From an uncultured Fidelibacterota bacterium (GTDB lineage: Bacteria > Fidelibacterota > Marinisomatia > Marinisomatales > TCS55): 64,000 nucleotides of DNA. The number at the start of each line of letters is the position of its first letter. Within the stretch, counting starts at the first letter, position 1. The stretch spans positions 1 to 64,000 of the forward strand of contig CACMQQ010000003.1 of NCBI GenBank assembly GCA_902615915.1. The letters run 5' to 3'. Shown here piece after piece: positions 1 to 9,691 of the stretch. Made by a program: the position numbers and the translations under genes. The notes under the pieces are model-generated. The model was not told where the DNA came from and did not search any database. It saw nothing but the letters and a program-made list of their open reading frames with translations.

Positions 1-545
1 CTTTCAGCATTTTCAGCATCTAGATTACCTGTTGGTTCATCAGCAAAAATAATTCTAGGATTATTCATCAAAGCTCTAGCAACAGCAACTCTCGCTTTTT
101 CACCTCCAGACAATTGACTAGGAAAAGAATTTAATTTGTCAATGATTCGGACATGATCAAGTATGTCCTTTGCCATTGAATAATTGGGGGTTTTTTCAGC
201 AATTAAATTTGGCATAATGACATTGTCTAAAACGTTGAATTCAGGTATAAGATGGTGAAACTGAAATACAAAACCAATCATATTCAATCTAAGATCTGAT
301 AATTGAATATCATTCATTTTAGATAGGTTTTGTCCATCAAATTCAATTGAACCTGTGTCGGGCTTGTCCAATGTTCCAATTATGTTTAATAATGTTGATT
401 TCCCAATGCCGCTTGGACCCACAACTGTAACAAAATCTTTTTCTTTAATTTCAAATGATATTTTTTCTAAAACAGGCAATATATTATTTCCGTTTTTATA
501 ACTTTTATAAATATTTTTTGCTATTATAAGTGAATTTCCAATCAT
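1..545 (-). CDS. lolD: Lipoprotein-releasing ABC transporter ATPase, LolD type (3' end outside window)
   Basis: This is the ATP-hydrolysing subunit of a Lol-type ABC transporter, which in the family powers extraction of lipoproteins from the inner membrane. The frame starts with ATG at 545 and runs off the window at base 1, giving about 181 residues. Visible motifs are Walker A GPSGIGKST, the signature LSGGEKARVAVARAL, and Walker B IIFADEPTGNLD. Its start overlaps the stop of the upstream permease by 4 nt (ATGA), so the genes are probably translationally coupled. Two LolC/E-like permeases directly upstream support the Lol assignment over a MacB-type exporter. The C-terminal end lies outside the window. 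Confidence 0.9.
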   Translation of the reverse strand, partial: MIGNSLIIAKNIYKSYKNGNNILPVLEKISFEIKEKDFVTVVGPSGIGKSTLLNIIGTLDKPDTGSIEFDGQNLSKMNDIQLSDLRLNMIGFVFQFHHLIPEFNVLDNVIMPNLIAEKTPNYSMAKDILDHVRIIDKLNSFPSQLSGGEKARVAVARALMNNPRIIFADEPTGNLDAENAE

Positions 546-1717
546 ACGACCTTTAAAAAATCTGTTTTTCTTATTTTACTAGAGGAAATTTTCGCGGCAA
601 TCATAATCATAAGAAAAATAACAAGGTTAATTAAAAATATATCATTGAAGCTGATTTCCATTGGCAACACATCAACAAAATAAATATCACTCGGTAGCTT
701 AATAATTCCAAATCTAGTTTGAACAAAGACTGTGAGAAGTCCAAAGCTCAAACCTAATAAAGACGATAACCCTCCGATAAGTAAGCTTTGTTTTAAAATC
801 AAGTTTTCCAAAGTTTTATAGCTTGCACCTAAGACTTTTAAAATTGCAAATTGCTTCGTTTTTTGTACAATAATCAATAGTAGGCACGAGATTAGGTTAA
901 GACACGCTACCAAAATAATAAGCAGAAGTGTAATAAATGTTCCAATTTTTTCTAATTTCATAGCCTCAAAAAGCTGGTGATGAGTGTCTTTCCATGATGT
1001 AATATTTAAATATGGAAACTTATCTATTATTTTGTTTTTAACATCTAAAGAGGTTAATCCATCAAGCCTTAAATCGATTCCGTCCGGTATTTTTTTTCTT
1101 ACAAACAGGGAATTGCCAATTTCTTCAGGTATAAAAACAACTTGATTATCAAAATCTAAGACTTTGGTATTAAATACTTGCGAAATTCTACATTGATTTA
1201 CTCTTGGAATTCCAAAAGATAGATTTTGATCTAAAGGACTAGTTATTTTTACTAGATCTCCTTTTTTTACATTTAACTTTTGAGCTGTCATTAGACCAAT
1301 AATTATTTCAGGGATATTGTCTTTTTTTGCTTTGTAATCGTAATCAATATTGTAAAAATTTTTTAAATACCTAAGATCCACTGACTTAAATGTTAACATT
1401 TCTGTCAGTTCATTTTCCGCAATTATTAATCCTTTTCTTTTTTTAAATGGTACGGCGAAAGATATACCGTCCATATATTTAATAATCTCCAATTCTTTTT
1501 CAAAATTCCTAAAACCTGAAATTCTTAAATCGCCCTCAAAGGATATAATTTTTTTTTTAACTATGTCTTCAAATCCATTAAGAATAGAAATAGAAACAAT
1601 TAACGCAATGCAACCTAATGAAAATCCAAGCATTGCTATCCATATATTAAACTTTCCAGGACCTGGCATTTCTTTTGCTCTCAAAAAGCCAAAAGGAAGT
1701 TTAAATTTATTCATCAT
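542..1717 (-). CDS. Lol-type ABC transporter permease (LolC/LolE family), second copy in transcription order
   Basis: This is a 391-residue integral membrane protein of the LolC/LolE (FtsX-like) family. The sequence shows an N-terminal transmembrane helix (about residues 27-47), a large extracytoplasmic domain (about 50-255), and three C-terminal helices (about 260-285, 308-335, 355-378). This is the four-helix layout of lipoprotein-releasing permeases. The start ATG overlaps the stop of the preceding permease by 1 nt (TAATG), and its own stop overlaps the lolD start. Two tandem permeases imply a heterodimeric LolCE-like transporter. Which copy corresponds to LolC and which to LolE cannot be decided here. 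Confidence 0.85.
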   Translation of the reverse strand: MMNKFKLPFGFLRAKEMPGPGKFNIWIAMLGFSLGCIALIVSISILNGFEDIVKKKIISFEGDLRISGFRNFEKELEIIKYMDGISFAVPFKKRKGLIIAENELTEMLTFKSVDLRYLKNFYNIDYDYKAKKDNIPEIIIGLMTAQKLNVKKGDLVKITSPLDQNLSFGIPRVNQCRISQVFNTKVLDFDNQVVFIPEEIGNSLFVRKKIPDGIDLRLDGLTSLDVKNKIIDKFPYLNITSWKDTHHQLFEAMKLEKIGTFITLLLIILVACLNLISCLLLIIVQKTKQFAILKVLGASYKTLENLILKQSLLIGGLSSLLGLSFGLLTVFVQTRFGIIKLPSDIYFVDVLPMEISFNDIFLINLVIFLMIMIAAKISSSKIRKTDFLKVV

Positions 1718-2910
1718 TAATATTTAATTACCTCTGAAGGATTGATTTTGTTTACTTCTCTTAATGGCCACAAAATGGAAATTGTTGAAAACAGAACACT
1801 TGCAATAAAAATGAAAAAAATATATTTAATTTCGATATCTATTGGAAGATAATTCATAAAGTAAACACTTTCAGGTATGGATAAAAATTTAAATTTATTT
1901 TGTAAGGTACCAAAAGTAACAGCTAATAAAATTCCTATTAATGTACCTATTGTGCCTATGATTAACCCGTGATAAATAAATATTTTTTTAATACTATTTT
2001 TTCTCATTCCCAAAGACAGTAATAATCCTATTTGCCCTGCTTTATCAATAATTGTCATTGAAGTACCAGAGATAATATTCACCAAAGAAACGAACGCAAT
2101 TATACCGAATATTAGCAAAATTGGAAGTTTTTGCACTTTTATCCATTTATATAATGAGCTATTCTTATCCTTCCATGTTATATAATTCAAAGGATAAAGC
2201 AAATTTAAATCTAGATATTGCGTTAACTCATCAATGTCTTTTGTATTTTTAATTCTCACATTTAAACCATCAATCGTATTTGCTTCATTTACAAATTGTA
2301 ATAATTGACTTATATTTACAAAAACAATTGATTCATCGTATTCGCTAAACCCAGAATTGAATATTCCTGAGACAAAAAATTTTTCAATTTTGTTTTTTTT
2401 AAACTGTATGGATCCAGTATTCATGATTACCACATCTGAACCAACTGTAAGATTAAGTGCCTTAGCAAGACTATGACTTATAATAATATTTTTATTAATT
2501 AAATCACTTTTACCTTCTGTCAAAAAATCATTAAAAGGAAAGCCATTTACCCTATTTAAACCAACAATTATTACTCCATCATTTTTATTTTTTGAGCGAA
2601 TAATTGCAGGTTCTCTTTTAAAAGAGTCAATCAAAATTCTATCTTTAAACTTAGCTTCTAGAGAATCAGCTATAATTTGACTATCAGTAAATGGCTTATT
2701 AAAAAAATGTTTTATTTGAATGTGCCCGTCAAAATTTGTTATTTTTTCTGATATAACATTTTCAAATCCATTTAGTATGAAAAAAGTTATTAATAATGAC
2801 GATACTCCGAATGAAAGACCAATTATAGATAATAAACTAGCAGTCTTCGTAAAGTTGTTTTTGTAATTTGAAAAAATAAATTGAAATGCTATTCGAAAAG
2901 AAAGATTCAA
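1717..2910 (-). CDS. Lol-type ABC transporter permease (LolC/LolE family), first copy in transcription order
   Basis: This 397-residue membrane protein is a paralogue of the next gene with the same architecture: one N-terminal helix (about 23-46), a periplasmic domain, and three C-terminal helices (about 262-282, 312-335, 360-380). The start codon is TTG, placed immediately after the lysS stop. The N-terminus after it (NLSFRIAFQFIFS) resembles the usual start of LolC/E proteins, so the TTG is probably real. It is expected to pair with the downstream permease and LolD to release lipoproteins for sorting to the outer membrane, which implies a diderm cell envelope. Confidence 0.83.
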   Translation of the reverse strand: MNLSFRIAFQFIFSNYKNNFTKTASLLSIIGLSFGVSSLLITFFILNGFENVISEKITNFDGHIQIKHFFNKPFTDSQIIADSLEAKFKDRILIDSFKREPAIIRSKNKNDGVIIVGLNRVNGFPFNDFLTEGKSDLINKNIIISHSLAKALNLTVGSDVVIMNTGSIQFKKNKIEKFFVSGIFNSGFSEYDESIVFVNISQLLQFVNEANTIDGLNVRIKNTKDIDELTQYLDLNLLYPLNYITWKDKNSSLYKWIKVQKLPILLIFGIIAFVSLVNIISGTSMTIIDKAGQIGLLLSLGMRKNSIKKIFIYHGLIIGTIGTLIGILLAVTFGTLQNKFKFLSIPESVYFMNYLPIDIEIKYIFFIFIASVLFSTISILWPLREVNKINPSEVIKY

Positions 2911-2911
2911 T

Positions 2912-4405
2912 TTATTTTTTTTCTTCTGTTCTCATTGCGGGGAAAAGTATAACGTCTTTAATATTGGTACATCCAGTTAACAACATAACCAACCTATCAA
3001 TTCCGATACCTACACCTCCAGTTGGCGGCATTCCATGTTCAACAGCTTGAAGAAAGTCCTCATCTATGGGGTGAGCTTCCTCATCTCCAAACTCTGATAA
3101 CTTTTCTTGTGATTCAAATCTTGCTCTTTGGTCAATTGGATCATTTAATTCAGAAAATGCATTGGCGAATTCTGCTCCTCCAATAAATAGTTCAAATCTT
3201 TCGACTAAATCTGGATCGTTATTTCTATGTTTTTTTGCTAAGGGGGAGATGGCTTTTGGATAATCAATTACAAAAGTCGGCTCAATTAAATTAGGTTCAA
3301 CTAATTCACTCATCATCTCATCAATTAATTGACCATAATTTTTATTATTAGTGTCAATATTTCTTCTATCACAGATTTTTTTTAAAGAGCTTTCATCTTT
3401 TTGGGAAACATCTTCGCCCACAGCATCTGAAAGAAGTTGCATAATTGGTCGCTTTTTAAATGGCTTTGTAATATCAATTAATGATTTTCCCCATTTGATT
3501 TTTTTTACTGAAATTTTTTTTGCAACCTCTTTTATCATTTCTTCGACTATTAGCATATTATCTTCATAATCAGCATAAGCCCAGTAAAATTCTAGCATAG
3601 TAAATTCAGGATTATGATTTCTATCCATTCCTTCATTTCTAAAATCTTTAGAGATTTCATAAACCCTTTCAAATCCTCCAATAATTAATCTTTTTAAGTA
3701 TAATTCATCTGCAATTCTAAGAAATAGTTTTTGATCCAAAGCATTATGATGAGTAACAAATGGTCTAGCATTTGCTCCTCCATATAAAGGTTGAAGAACA
3801 GGGGTTTCTACCTCTAAGAAATTCCTACTATCTAAAAAGTCTCTTATAGTTTTAATAATTAAAGATCTTTTTATGAAAATTTCTTTTACCTTTGGATTTA
3901 TAATTAAATCTAGATATCGTTTTCTATATCTCTGTTCTTTATTATTAAAAGCATCATAAACTTGACCATCTTTTTCCTTAACGACAGGTAGTGGTCTTAT
4001 CGATTTACTTAGGATTGTAAAGTCATTAGCCCTTACTGATACCTCACCAACTTTAGTTTTAAAAACGATTCCATCAATTCCTATAAAATCGCCAATATCT
4101 AGCAATTTGAATAAATCGTATTTTTTTTCACCGACATTGTCCTTTTTTAAAAAAATTTGCATCCTTCCTTTGTAGTCTTGAATGGAAAAAAAAGAAGCAT
4201 TGCCCATTGCTCTAATTGACATTATTCTTCCAGCTATCGTCACAGCTTTATTTTCAAAATTTATAAAATCAGAAACTATTTCGTTATTATTATGTTTTGG
4301 TTCAAATTTTTGTGGATAGGGATCTACTCCGTGATCATAGACTTTGTTCAATTTATCTAATCTAAATTTAATTATTTGATTTAAACTTTTTTTCGATTCT
4401 GTCAT
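2912..4405 (-). CDS. lysS: Lysyl-tRNA synthetase, class II
   Basis: This enzyme charges tRNA-Lys with lysine in the cytoplasm. The 497-residue length is normal for the bacterial class II enzyme. The N-terminal OB-fold anticodon-binding domain spans about residues 55-165 and the catalytic core about 175-490. The class II motif 2 region (FRNEGMDRNHNPEFTMLE) and the C-terminal motif 3 GGVGIGIDRLVML are intact. The start is ATG at 4405. It lies 8 nt after the prfB stop, and the first Lol permease follows 1 nt after its own stop, so prfB, lysS and the Lol genes appear to share a transcript. Confidence 0.97.
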   Translation of the reverse strand: MTESKKSLNQIIKFRLDKLNKVYDHGVDPYPQKFEPKHNNNEIVSDFINFENKAVTIAGRIMSIRAMGNASFFSIQDYKGRMQIFLKKDNVGEKKYDLFKLLDIGDFIGIDGIVFKTKVGEVSVRANDFTILSKSIRPLPVVKEKDGQVYDAFNNKEQRYRKRYLDLIINPKVKEIFIKRSLIIKTIRDFLDSRNFLEVETPVLQPLYGGANARPFVTHHNALDQKLFLRIADELYLKRLIIGGFERVYEISKDFRNEGMDRNHNPEFTMLEFYWAYADYEDNMLIVEEMIKEVAKKISVKKIKWGKSLIDITKPFKKRPIMQLLSDAVGEDVSQKDESSLKKICDRRNIDTNNKNYGQLIDEMMSELVEPNLIEPTFVIDYPKAISPLAKKHRNNDPDLVERFELFIGGAEFANAFSELNDPIDQRARFESQEKLSEFGDEEAHPIDEDFLQAVEHGMPPTGGVGIGIDRLVMLLTGCTNIKDVILFPAMRTEEKK

Positions 4406-4413
4406 TTAATATC

Positions 4414-5512
4414 CTAATTTTTTAAGTTATTTATTAAAAATGAATTAATGAAATTATCTATTTCACCGTTCATAACTTTAGATATATTTGAAGTTTCTTC
4501 TTTTGTTCTGTGGTCCTTTACCATATTGTAAGGATGAAAAACATATGATCTTATTTGACTGCCCCAAGCAATATCTTTTTTTTCATCCTCTAAGTTTTTC
4601 ATTTGCTCTTTTTCCTTTTCAAGTTCAATTTGATATAGTTTTGCTTTTAAAACTTTCATGGCAGTTGCTTTATTTTTGTGTTGGCTTCTTTCATTTTGAC
4701 ATTGAACAACAACGTTTGAAGGTAAATGAGTAATTCTGATTGCTGAATCAGTTTTATTAACATGTTGACCTCCCGCTCCGCTTGCCCTGTAAGTATCTAT
4801 TCTTAAGTCATTTGGATCTATTTCAATTTCGATATCTTCATCTGAAGCAGGATAGACAAACACGGATGCAAAAGAAGTATGTCTTTTATTATTAGAATCA
4901 AATGGAGAAATTCTAACCAATCGATGAACGCCTGCTTCAGATTTTAAAAATCCGTATGCAAATTCCCCTTCTATTTCAATTGTAATGTCTTTTATGCCAG
5001 CTTCGTCACCAGGTTGGAAATCAAGAATTGATTTTTTAAAATTTTTTTTCTCAATCCATCTATCGTACATCCTAAACAGCATTTCAGCCCAATCTTGACT
5101 TTCTGTTCCTCCGGCTCCTGGATGAATAGTCATTATAGCGCTTTGCTTGTCATGATTATTACTTAATGTTAGCTTTACCTCAATTTCATTGATTTTATTA
5201 CGATATTTTAATAATTCGTTTTCAGCTTCACTCAATGAGACCTCTTGCGAGTCAGCAAATTCTAAAATAATCTTTGTGTCCTCTTTAATATTTTCTAAAT
5301 CTTCCCAAGATTTTATTTCTTTTTCAAGAGCAGAGTTTTCTCTTAGAAGTTTTGATGCTTTGTTATTATCAATCCAAAAGTCAGGCTCCAAAGATGTTTT
5401 TTGGAGCTTAGCTAGCTGTTGTTTTTTTGAATTAAGGTCAAAGATGCCCCCTAATCTTATTGTGTTTAGCGGACAAAATTTTAAATTCTTCTTTAAGCTG
5501 GTATATTTCCAT
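4414..5512 (-). CDS. prfB: Peptide chain release factor 2, expressed by programmed +1 frameshift
   Basis: RF2 recognises UGA and UAA stops and triggers peptide release. The gene is two overlapping frames. A 24-codon first part from ATG at 5512 ends at in-frame TGA (5440-5438). The second part, in the +1 frame, runs to 4414. Joined, they give 365 residues, the same length as E. coli RF2. The catalytic GGQ is at about 247-249 and the stop-recognition SPF at about 202-204. A gene call beginning at the internal TTG (5391) would be wrongly truncated. cdaA lies 11 nt upstream and lysS 8 nt downstream. Confidence 0.97.
5437..5452 (-). promoter_or_regulatory. prfB programmed +1 frameshift site
   Basis: On the minus strand the sequence reads AGG GGG CAT CTT TGA C. 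It contains an internal Shine-Dalgarno-like AGGGGG (5452-5447), a slippery CTT codon, and in-frame TGA followed by C. This is the classic RF2 autoregulatory recoding signal. When RF2 is scarce, ribosomes pause at TGA and slip to CTT-T-GAC; when RF2 is plentiful they terminate. Compared with the E. coli site only the codon before CTT differs (CAT instead of TAT). Confidence 0.97.
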
Positions 5513-5523
5513 AAAGTAACTTA

Positions 5524-6300
5524 CTAATCGCCTGATGAAATAAACATACTATCGTTAAGATATTTTCTTAAACTAATTTCATCTAACCCTACATGAACAA
5601 ACCTACCATTTTCAGCAACAGAAATTTGTGATTTTTCCTCTGAAATTAAAATAACTATTGCATCGGTCTCTTCAGTGATTCCTAAAGCAGCTCTATGCCT
5701 TGTTCCCATTTCAGGATCAATCATTTTACTTTCAGTTAAAGGTAAGATACAAGCTGCTGAATCTATTAAATCATTTTGTATTATTATTGCACCGTCATGT
5801 AGGGGGGAAGAGGGATTGAAAATTGAAATTATCAGAGGAGAAGTAACAAGAGCTTTCAGTTCTGTTCCTTGATCCTTGTAAGATCGTAAACCCGTCTCTC
5901 GCTGAATAACTATTAACCCACCCCATTTTTTTTTTGTTAAAAGTAGGCTTGATTCTACTATTGATAAAATTGTATTTGATGTTCCAACCTTAAAGATTTT
6001 ACTAAAAAAGCGGGTTTGACCTACATAAATCAACAATCTTCTCAATTCAGGTTGAAACAAAATAACAAAAGCTACAACCCATACAGTTTGAAATTGGTTA
6101 ATTAACCACGACGATGTACTAAGTCCAAAAGCATTAAACAAAAATGAACCAAACATTAAAAAGATCATTCCTGCTAACATTAGACCGGCATTTGTTCCTT
6201 TAAAATAAATATAAATCTTGAAAAAAAACCATGTAACAATAGCTATATCAATTAAATCAAAAAGTGTTATAGTCAAAAATCCAATTTGAAATAATACCAT
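5524..6300 (-). CDS. cdaA: Diadenylate cyclase, CdaA type (c-di-AMP synthesis)
   Basis: This 258-residue membrane enzyme makes cyclic di-AMP from two ATP. Three hydrophobic helices lie in the first ~80 residues, followed by a DisA_N cyclase domain. The catalytic DGA motif appears in SPLHDGAIII and the RHR motif in MGTRHRAALGI. This is the CdaA (YbbP) layout rather than the DNA-scanning DisA type. folP lies 4 nt upstream and prfB 11 nt downstream. The usual partner, the YbbR-domain regulator CdaR, is not adjacent; a YbbR-domain gene occurs at 61212-62186 in another operon. Confidence 0.94.
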   Translation of the reverse strand: MVLFQIGFLTITLFDLIDIAIVTWFFFKIYIYFKGTNAGLMLAGMIFLMFGSFLFNAFGLSTSSWLINQFQTVWVVAFVILFQPELRRLLIYVGQTRFFSKIFKVGTSNTILSIVESSLLLTKKKWGGLIVIQRETGLRSYKDQGTELKALVTSPLIISIFNPSSPLHDGAIIIQNDLIDSAACILPLTESKMIDPEMGTRHRAALGITEETDAIVILISEEKSQISVAENGRFVHVGLDEISLRKYLNDSMFISSGD

Positions 6301-6304
6301 AATC

Positions 6305-7141
6305 CTATGCCTTTAATATTTTTTCAAGAATAGTTAAGGCCTTTCTTACCTCTAATACATCATGAACTCTAATAATTTTTACACCTCGAATTATCGCATA
6401 AAGATTTGATGAAATTGTTCCCTCGAGTCTTTTTTCAGGAGGGCATTTTAATAAATCGCCTATAAAAGACTTTCTAGATGTACCAATCAAAGTATGACAA
6501 CCTAAATTACATATAATATCGATATTTTTTAATATTTTTAAATTATGCTGCAAGTTTTTACCAAAGCCAATACCAGGATCCAATATTATTTTACTGAGAG
6601 GAAAGTCTTTTTTATCAAGTTTTTTAACTTGTTGTTTAAAAAACATACTAATTTCATCAATTACATTGTGATAAAACGGGTTTTTCTGCATGGATTTTGG
6701 TGTTCCCTGCATGTGCATCAGAATTACAGGGATATTATTTTTTACTACAAGGTCGATCATATCAGGATCTTGAGATAAGCCTGTTATATCATTAACTATA
6801 TCTGCACCGTACTTAATTGCCTCAGATGCAACATCTGCTTTGTAAGTATCGATTGAAATTAAACACTCAACTTCATTTTTTATTTTTTCGAGTACTGGGA
6901 TAATTCTGTCCATCTCCTCTTGGGAGGAAATAGGGGTTGAGCCAGGCCTGCTAGATTCACCCCCGATGTCAATTATATCACATCCGTCTTCAAGCAATTT
7001 TAATGCTTTGTCAAATGCTTTTTTTGGATTTAAATAAAGACCGCCATCACTAAAGGAATCTGGAGTGATATTTAGTATACCTTGGATTAATACTCGATCC
7101 GGATTTATTAACCATTTCTCAAAATGATGATCTTGGAACAC
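6305..7141 (-). CDS. folP: Dihydropteroate synthase
   Basis: This enzyme condenses p-aminobenzoate with dihydropterin pyrophosphate in folate synthesis. At 278 residues it has normal length. Family signatures are ILNITPDSFSDGG near residue 22, DIGGESSRPGS near 60, and GTSRKSFIG near 220. The start codon is GTG at 7141, 14 nt after the ftsH stop; no upstream ATG is available in frame within that gap. The ftsH-folP-cdaA order is a recurrent arrangement in the FCB group. metF, another folate enzyme, is encoded about 4 kb upstream in the same run. Confidence 0.96.
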   Translation of the reverse strand: MFQDHHFEKWLINPDRVLIQGILNITPDSFSDGGLYLNPKKAFDKALKLLEDGCDIIDIGGESSRPGSTPISSQEEMDRIIPVLEKIKNEVECLISIDTYKADVASEAIKYGADIVNDITGLSQDPDMIDLVVKNNIPVILMHMQGTPKSMQKNPFYHNVIDEISMFFKQQVKKLDKKDFPLSKIILDPGIGFGKNLQHNLKILKNIDIICNLGCHTLIGTSRKSFIGDLLKCPPEKRLEGTISSNLYAIIRGVKIIRVHDVLEVRKALTILEKILKA

Positions 7142-7155
7142 AGAATGTAAGTATT

Positions 7156-9159
7156 TTATTTTTTCGAAGCAGACTTACCCGAGGTTCTTTTTTTCGTAAT
7201 AGTATTTTTTGAAGCATTGTTTAGAATACCATTGGAGGATCTGACAATTGCGTTGCCGTTCATGATGTTTAAGAGATCATCGCCATTAATTGTTTCATAT
7301 TTCAAAAGAGCTTCAGCAATTTGGTGTAAGTATTTGACTTTTGACTTTAGAATACTTTTTGCTTTTCTTTGAGCTTTTCTAACAATTTTGACAACTTCAT
7401 CATCTATTAATTTTGCCGTTTCTTCAGAATAGTCTTTTTGATTTTGAATCTCTCTACCAAGAAAAACTTCTTCATTTTTTTTACCAAAAGACATTGGTCC
7501 TAAAGTATCGCTCATACCCCATTCACAAACCATTTTTCTAGCTAATGATGTAGCTTGTTCAATGTCATTACCTGCGCCAGTAGTCATTTCTTTAAAAATT
7601 AATTCTTCAGCAGCTCTGCCTCCCATCAGTATTGCTAGTCTACCTTCAATATATTTCCTAGCATAGCCGTATTTTTCGTCAATTGGTAATTGCATGGTAA
7701 CACCTAAAGCTCTTCCTCTGGGAATTATCGTAACTTTATGAACTGGATCAGCACCTTTAGTTTCAACAGCAACTAAAGTATGACCAGCTTCATGATATGC
7801 AGTAGTTTTTTTATCTTCATCAGTCAAAACTGCACTTTTTCTTTGTACGCCCATCATAACTTTATCCTTTGCATCCTCAAAGTCCATCATGTCTACAGAT
7901 TTTTTATTTTTTCTTGCTGCTAATAGAGCTGCTTCATTTACTATATTTTCTAAATCTGCGCCTACCATGCCTGGGGTACCTTTAGCAATATCACTTAAAT
8001 TAATATTTTTTTTGTTAAGAACTATTTTTTTTGTGTGTACCTCTAAAATGCCTAACCTGCCCTTTAAATCAGGAACGTCAACTACAATTTGTCTATCAAA
8101 CCTTCCTGGTCTTAACAGTGCGGCATCTAAAACATCGGGGCGATTAGTTGCGGCCATAACAATAATATTTTCGTTTGCTTCAAAACCATCCATTTCGACT
8201 AGCAAAGCATTTAATGTTTGCTCTCTTTCATCGTGACCTCCTCCTAATCCGGCGCCTCTCTGTCTTCCAACAGCGTCTAATTCATCTATAAAAATTATAC
8301 AAGGTTGATTTTGCTTACCCTGTTCAAAAAGGTCTCTAACTCTTGAAGCTCCGACCCCAACGAACATTTCAACAAAATCGGCACCACTGAGATTAAAAAA
8401 AGGGACATTTGCTTCACCTGCTACAGCTCTTGCAAGCAAGGTTTTTCCTGTTCCAGGAGGGCCAACTAATAGAGCACCTCTAGGTATTTTTGCGCCTAGC
8501 TTTTGAAATCTTTTTGGTTTTTTAAGAAATTCAACAACTTCATTTAGCTCTTCTTTGGCTTCAACGCAACCGGCAACATCATCAAATGTAACTTTTGGCA
8601 TATCTGAAGTCCAGATTTTGGCCTTACTTTTACCAAAATTAAATATTGATTTCATGCCATTACCACCTTGCATTCTGCGCATGATAAATATCCAAAAGGC
8701 TAAAATTGCTATCCAGGGTACAAAATTCAAAAAATAACCTGTCCAATCAGGACTTTTCTGTTTGAAAGAGTACTCTAATCCATAGCTATCCCAACTACTC
8801 ATTACTTCTCGATCAATAAATGGGAGCTTCAATCTAAAATATTGAATTTCTTTGGATAATCCATTTGATAAAATTATTGATTGAGGAGTATTAAGTTCGC
8901 CATAAAATACTTCATCCACTATTTTAGCTTTAACAATACTTCTTGAAGAAAGAAAATTTTTGTAATCAGAGTATTCTATTTCTACCTCTCCGTTAGGCTG
9001 AGTAGAAAAGAACCTAGATAAGGAGATTGCAATAATTATTATAAGAATCCAAGCAAAACTAGTTTTTCCAGCTTTTTTCCATTGGAATTGAGGATTATCT
9101 TCGTTTTTATTATCACTTTTATTGTTAGGTTTATTATTATTTTGATTTTTGTTTGCCAT
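7156..9159 (-). CDS. ftsH: ATP-dependent zinc metalloprotease FtsH
   Basis: FtsH is the membrane-anchored AAA+ protease that degrades misfolded membrane proteins and selected regulators. The 667-residue protein has a Lys/Asn-rich cytoplasmic N-terminus. Transmembrane helices at about 34-51 and 143-160 flank a small periplasmic domain. Walker A GPPGTGKT is at 233-240, Walker [12 protein letters not shown] near 288-298, the second region of homology near 340-355, and the zinc-binding HEAGH at 456-460. All catalytic motifs are intact. It starts with ATG 1 nt after hpt and precedes folP. Confidence 0.98.
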   Translation of the reverse strand: MANKNQNNNKPNNKSDNKNEDNPQFQWKKAGKTSFAWILIIIIAISLSRFFSTQPNGEVEIEYSDYKNFLSSRSIVKAKIVDEVFYGELNTPQSIILSNGLSKEIQYFRLKLPFIDREVMSSWDSYGLEYSFKQKSPDWTGYFLNFVPWIAILAFWIFIMRRMQGGNGMKSIFNFGKSKAKIWTSDMPKVTFDDVAGCVEAKEELNEVVEFLKKPKRFQKLGAKIPRGALLVGPPGTGKTLLARAVAGEANVPFFNLSGADFVEMFVGVGASRVRDLFEQGKQNQPCIIFIDELDAVGRQRGAGLGGGHDEREQTLNALLVEMDGFEANENIIVMAATNRPDVLDAALLRPGRFDRQIVVDVPDLKGRLGILEVHTKKIVLNKKNINLSDIAKGTPGMVGADLENIVNEAALLAARKNKKSVDMMDFEDAKDKVMMGVQRKSAVLTDEDKKTTAYHEAGHTLVAVETKGADPVHKVTIIPRGRALGVTMQLPIDEKYGYARKYIEGRLAILMGGRAAEELIFKEMTTGAGNDIEQATSLARKMVCEWGMSDTLGPMSFGKKNEEVFLGREIQNQKDYSEETAKLIDDEVVKIVRKAQRKAKSILKSKVKYLHQIAEALLKYETINGDDLLNIMNGNAIVRSSNGILNNASKNTITKKRTSGKSASKK

Positions 9160-9160
9160 A

Positions 9161-9691
9161 TTAAATTTCTATCCCCTGATAAATACCCTTCAAATTTCTA
9201 AATTTTTGATTATAATCAAGACCGTAACCTACTACAAATTCATCGGAAATTTCAAATCCTACCCAATCAATTTCAAAATTAAGTTTAGCTTTGTTTGGTT
9301 TTAACAATAAAGCTACTATGGCTACAGAATTGGCTTTATTAATCATTTTATTTCTAATCTTAGTAACTGTATCACCCGTATCAACAATATCTTCAATAAT
9401 TATAATATCTCTACCCTTTATATTATCAAAATCAAAGAAATCAAATTTTATGATGTCGGACTTTTGTTTACCATTGTAGCTACGTGCTTTAATAAAGCTT
9501 ATTTCTACATCAATATCTAAACATCTAACTAAATCAGCGAGAAAAATGAAGCTACCATTTAAGACACCAATACATAAAGGAGATTTTGAGAAATACCTGT
9601 TATTAATGTCATAGGCAATCTCGGCTAATCTCTTATTGATTGCGCCCAATGAAATAACTTTAGTTAAATTGTTCTTCAAAATTTGATTCAT
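9161..9691 (-). CDS. hpt: Hypoxanthine(-guanine) phosphoribosyltransferase
   Basis: This purine-salvage enzyme converts hypoxanthine or guanine plus PRPP to IMP or GMP. The PRPP-binding motif is IIIIEDIVDTGDT. I chose ATG at 9691 (176 residues), the usual family length, rather than TTG at 9709. The chosen start gives a 32-nt overlap with the 3' end of tilS. tilS-hpt-ftsH is a widespread bacterial gene order, which strengthens the call. No upstream spacer is present, so expression probably depends on the tilS transcript. Confidence 0.95.
   Translation of the reverse strand: MNQILKNNLTKVISLGAINKRLAEIAYDINNRYFSKSPLCIGVLNGSFIFLADLVRCLDIDVEISFIKARSYNGKQKSDIIKFDFFDFDNIKGRDIIIIEDIVDTGDTVTKIRNKMINKANSVAIVALLLKPNKAKLNFEIDWVGFEISDEFVVGYGLDYNQKFRNLKGIYQGIEI

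Noticed and set aside
1717-2910. Pair of permeases as MacB/FtsX antibiotic exporters
   Set aside because: Two separate LolC/E-like permeases beside a LolD-type ATPase, with no membrane-fusion or outer-membrane partner, fit lipoprotein release better.
5391-5512. Idea that prfB is truncated or has lost its N-terminus
   Set aside because: The missing 40 residues are recovered through the programmed +1 frameshift, giving the normal 365-residue length.
5189-5527. 112-residue open frame on the plus strand opposite prfB
   Set aside because: It is antisense to a well-conserved gene on the other strand, has no recognisable domain or ribosome-binding site, and is a composition shadow.
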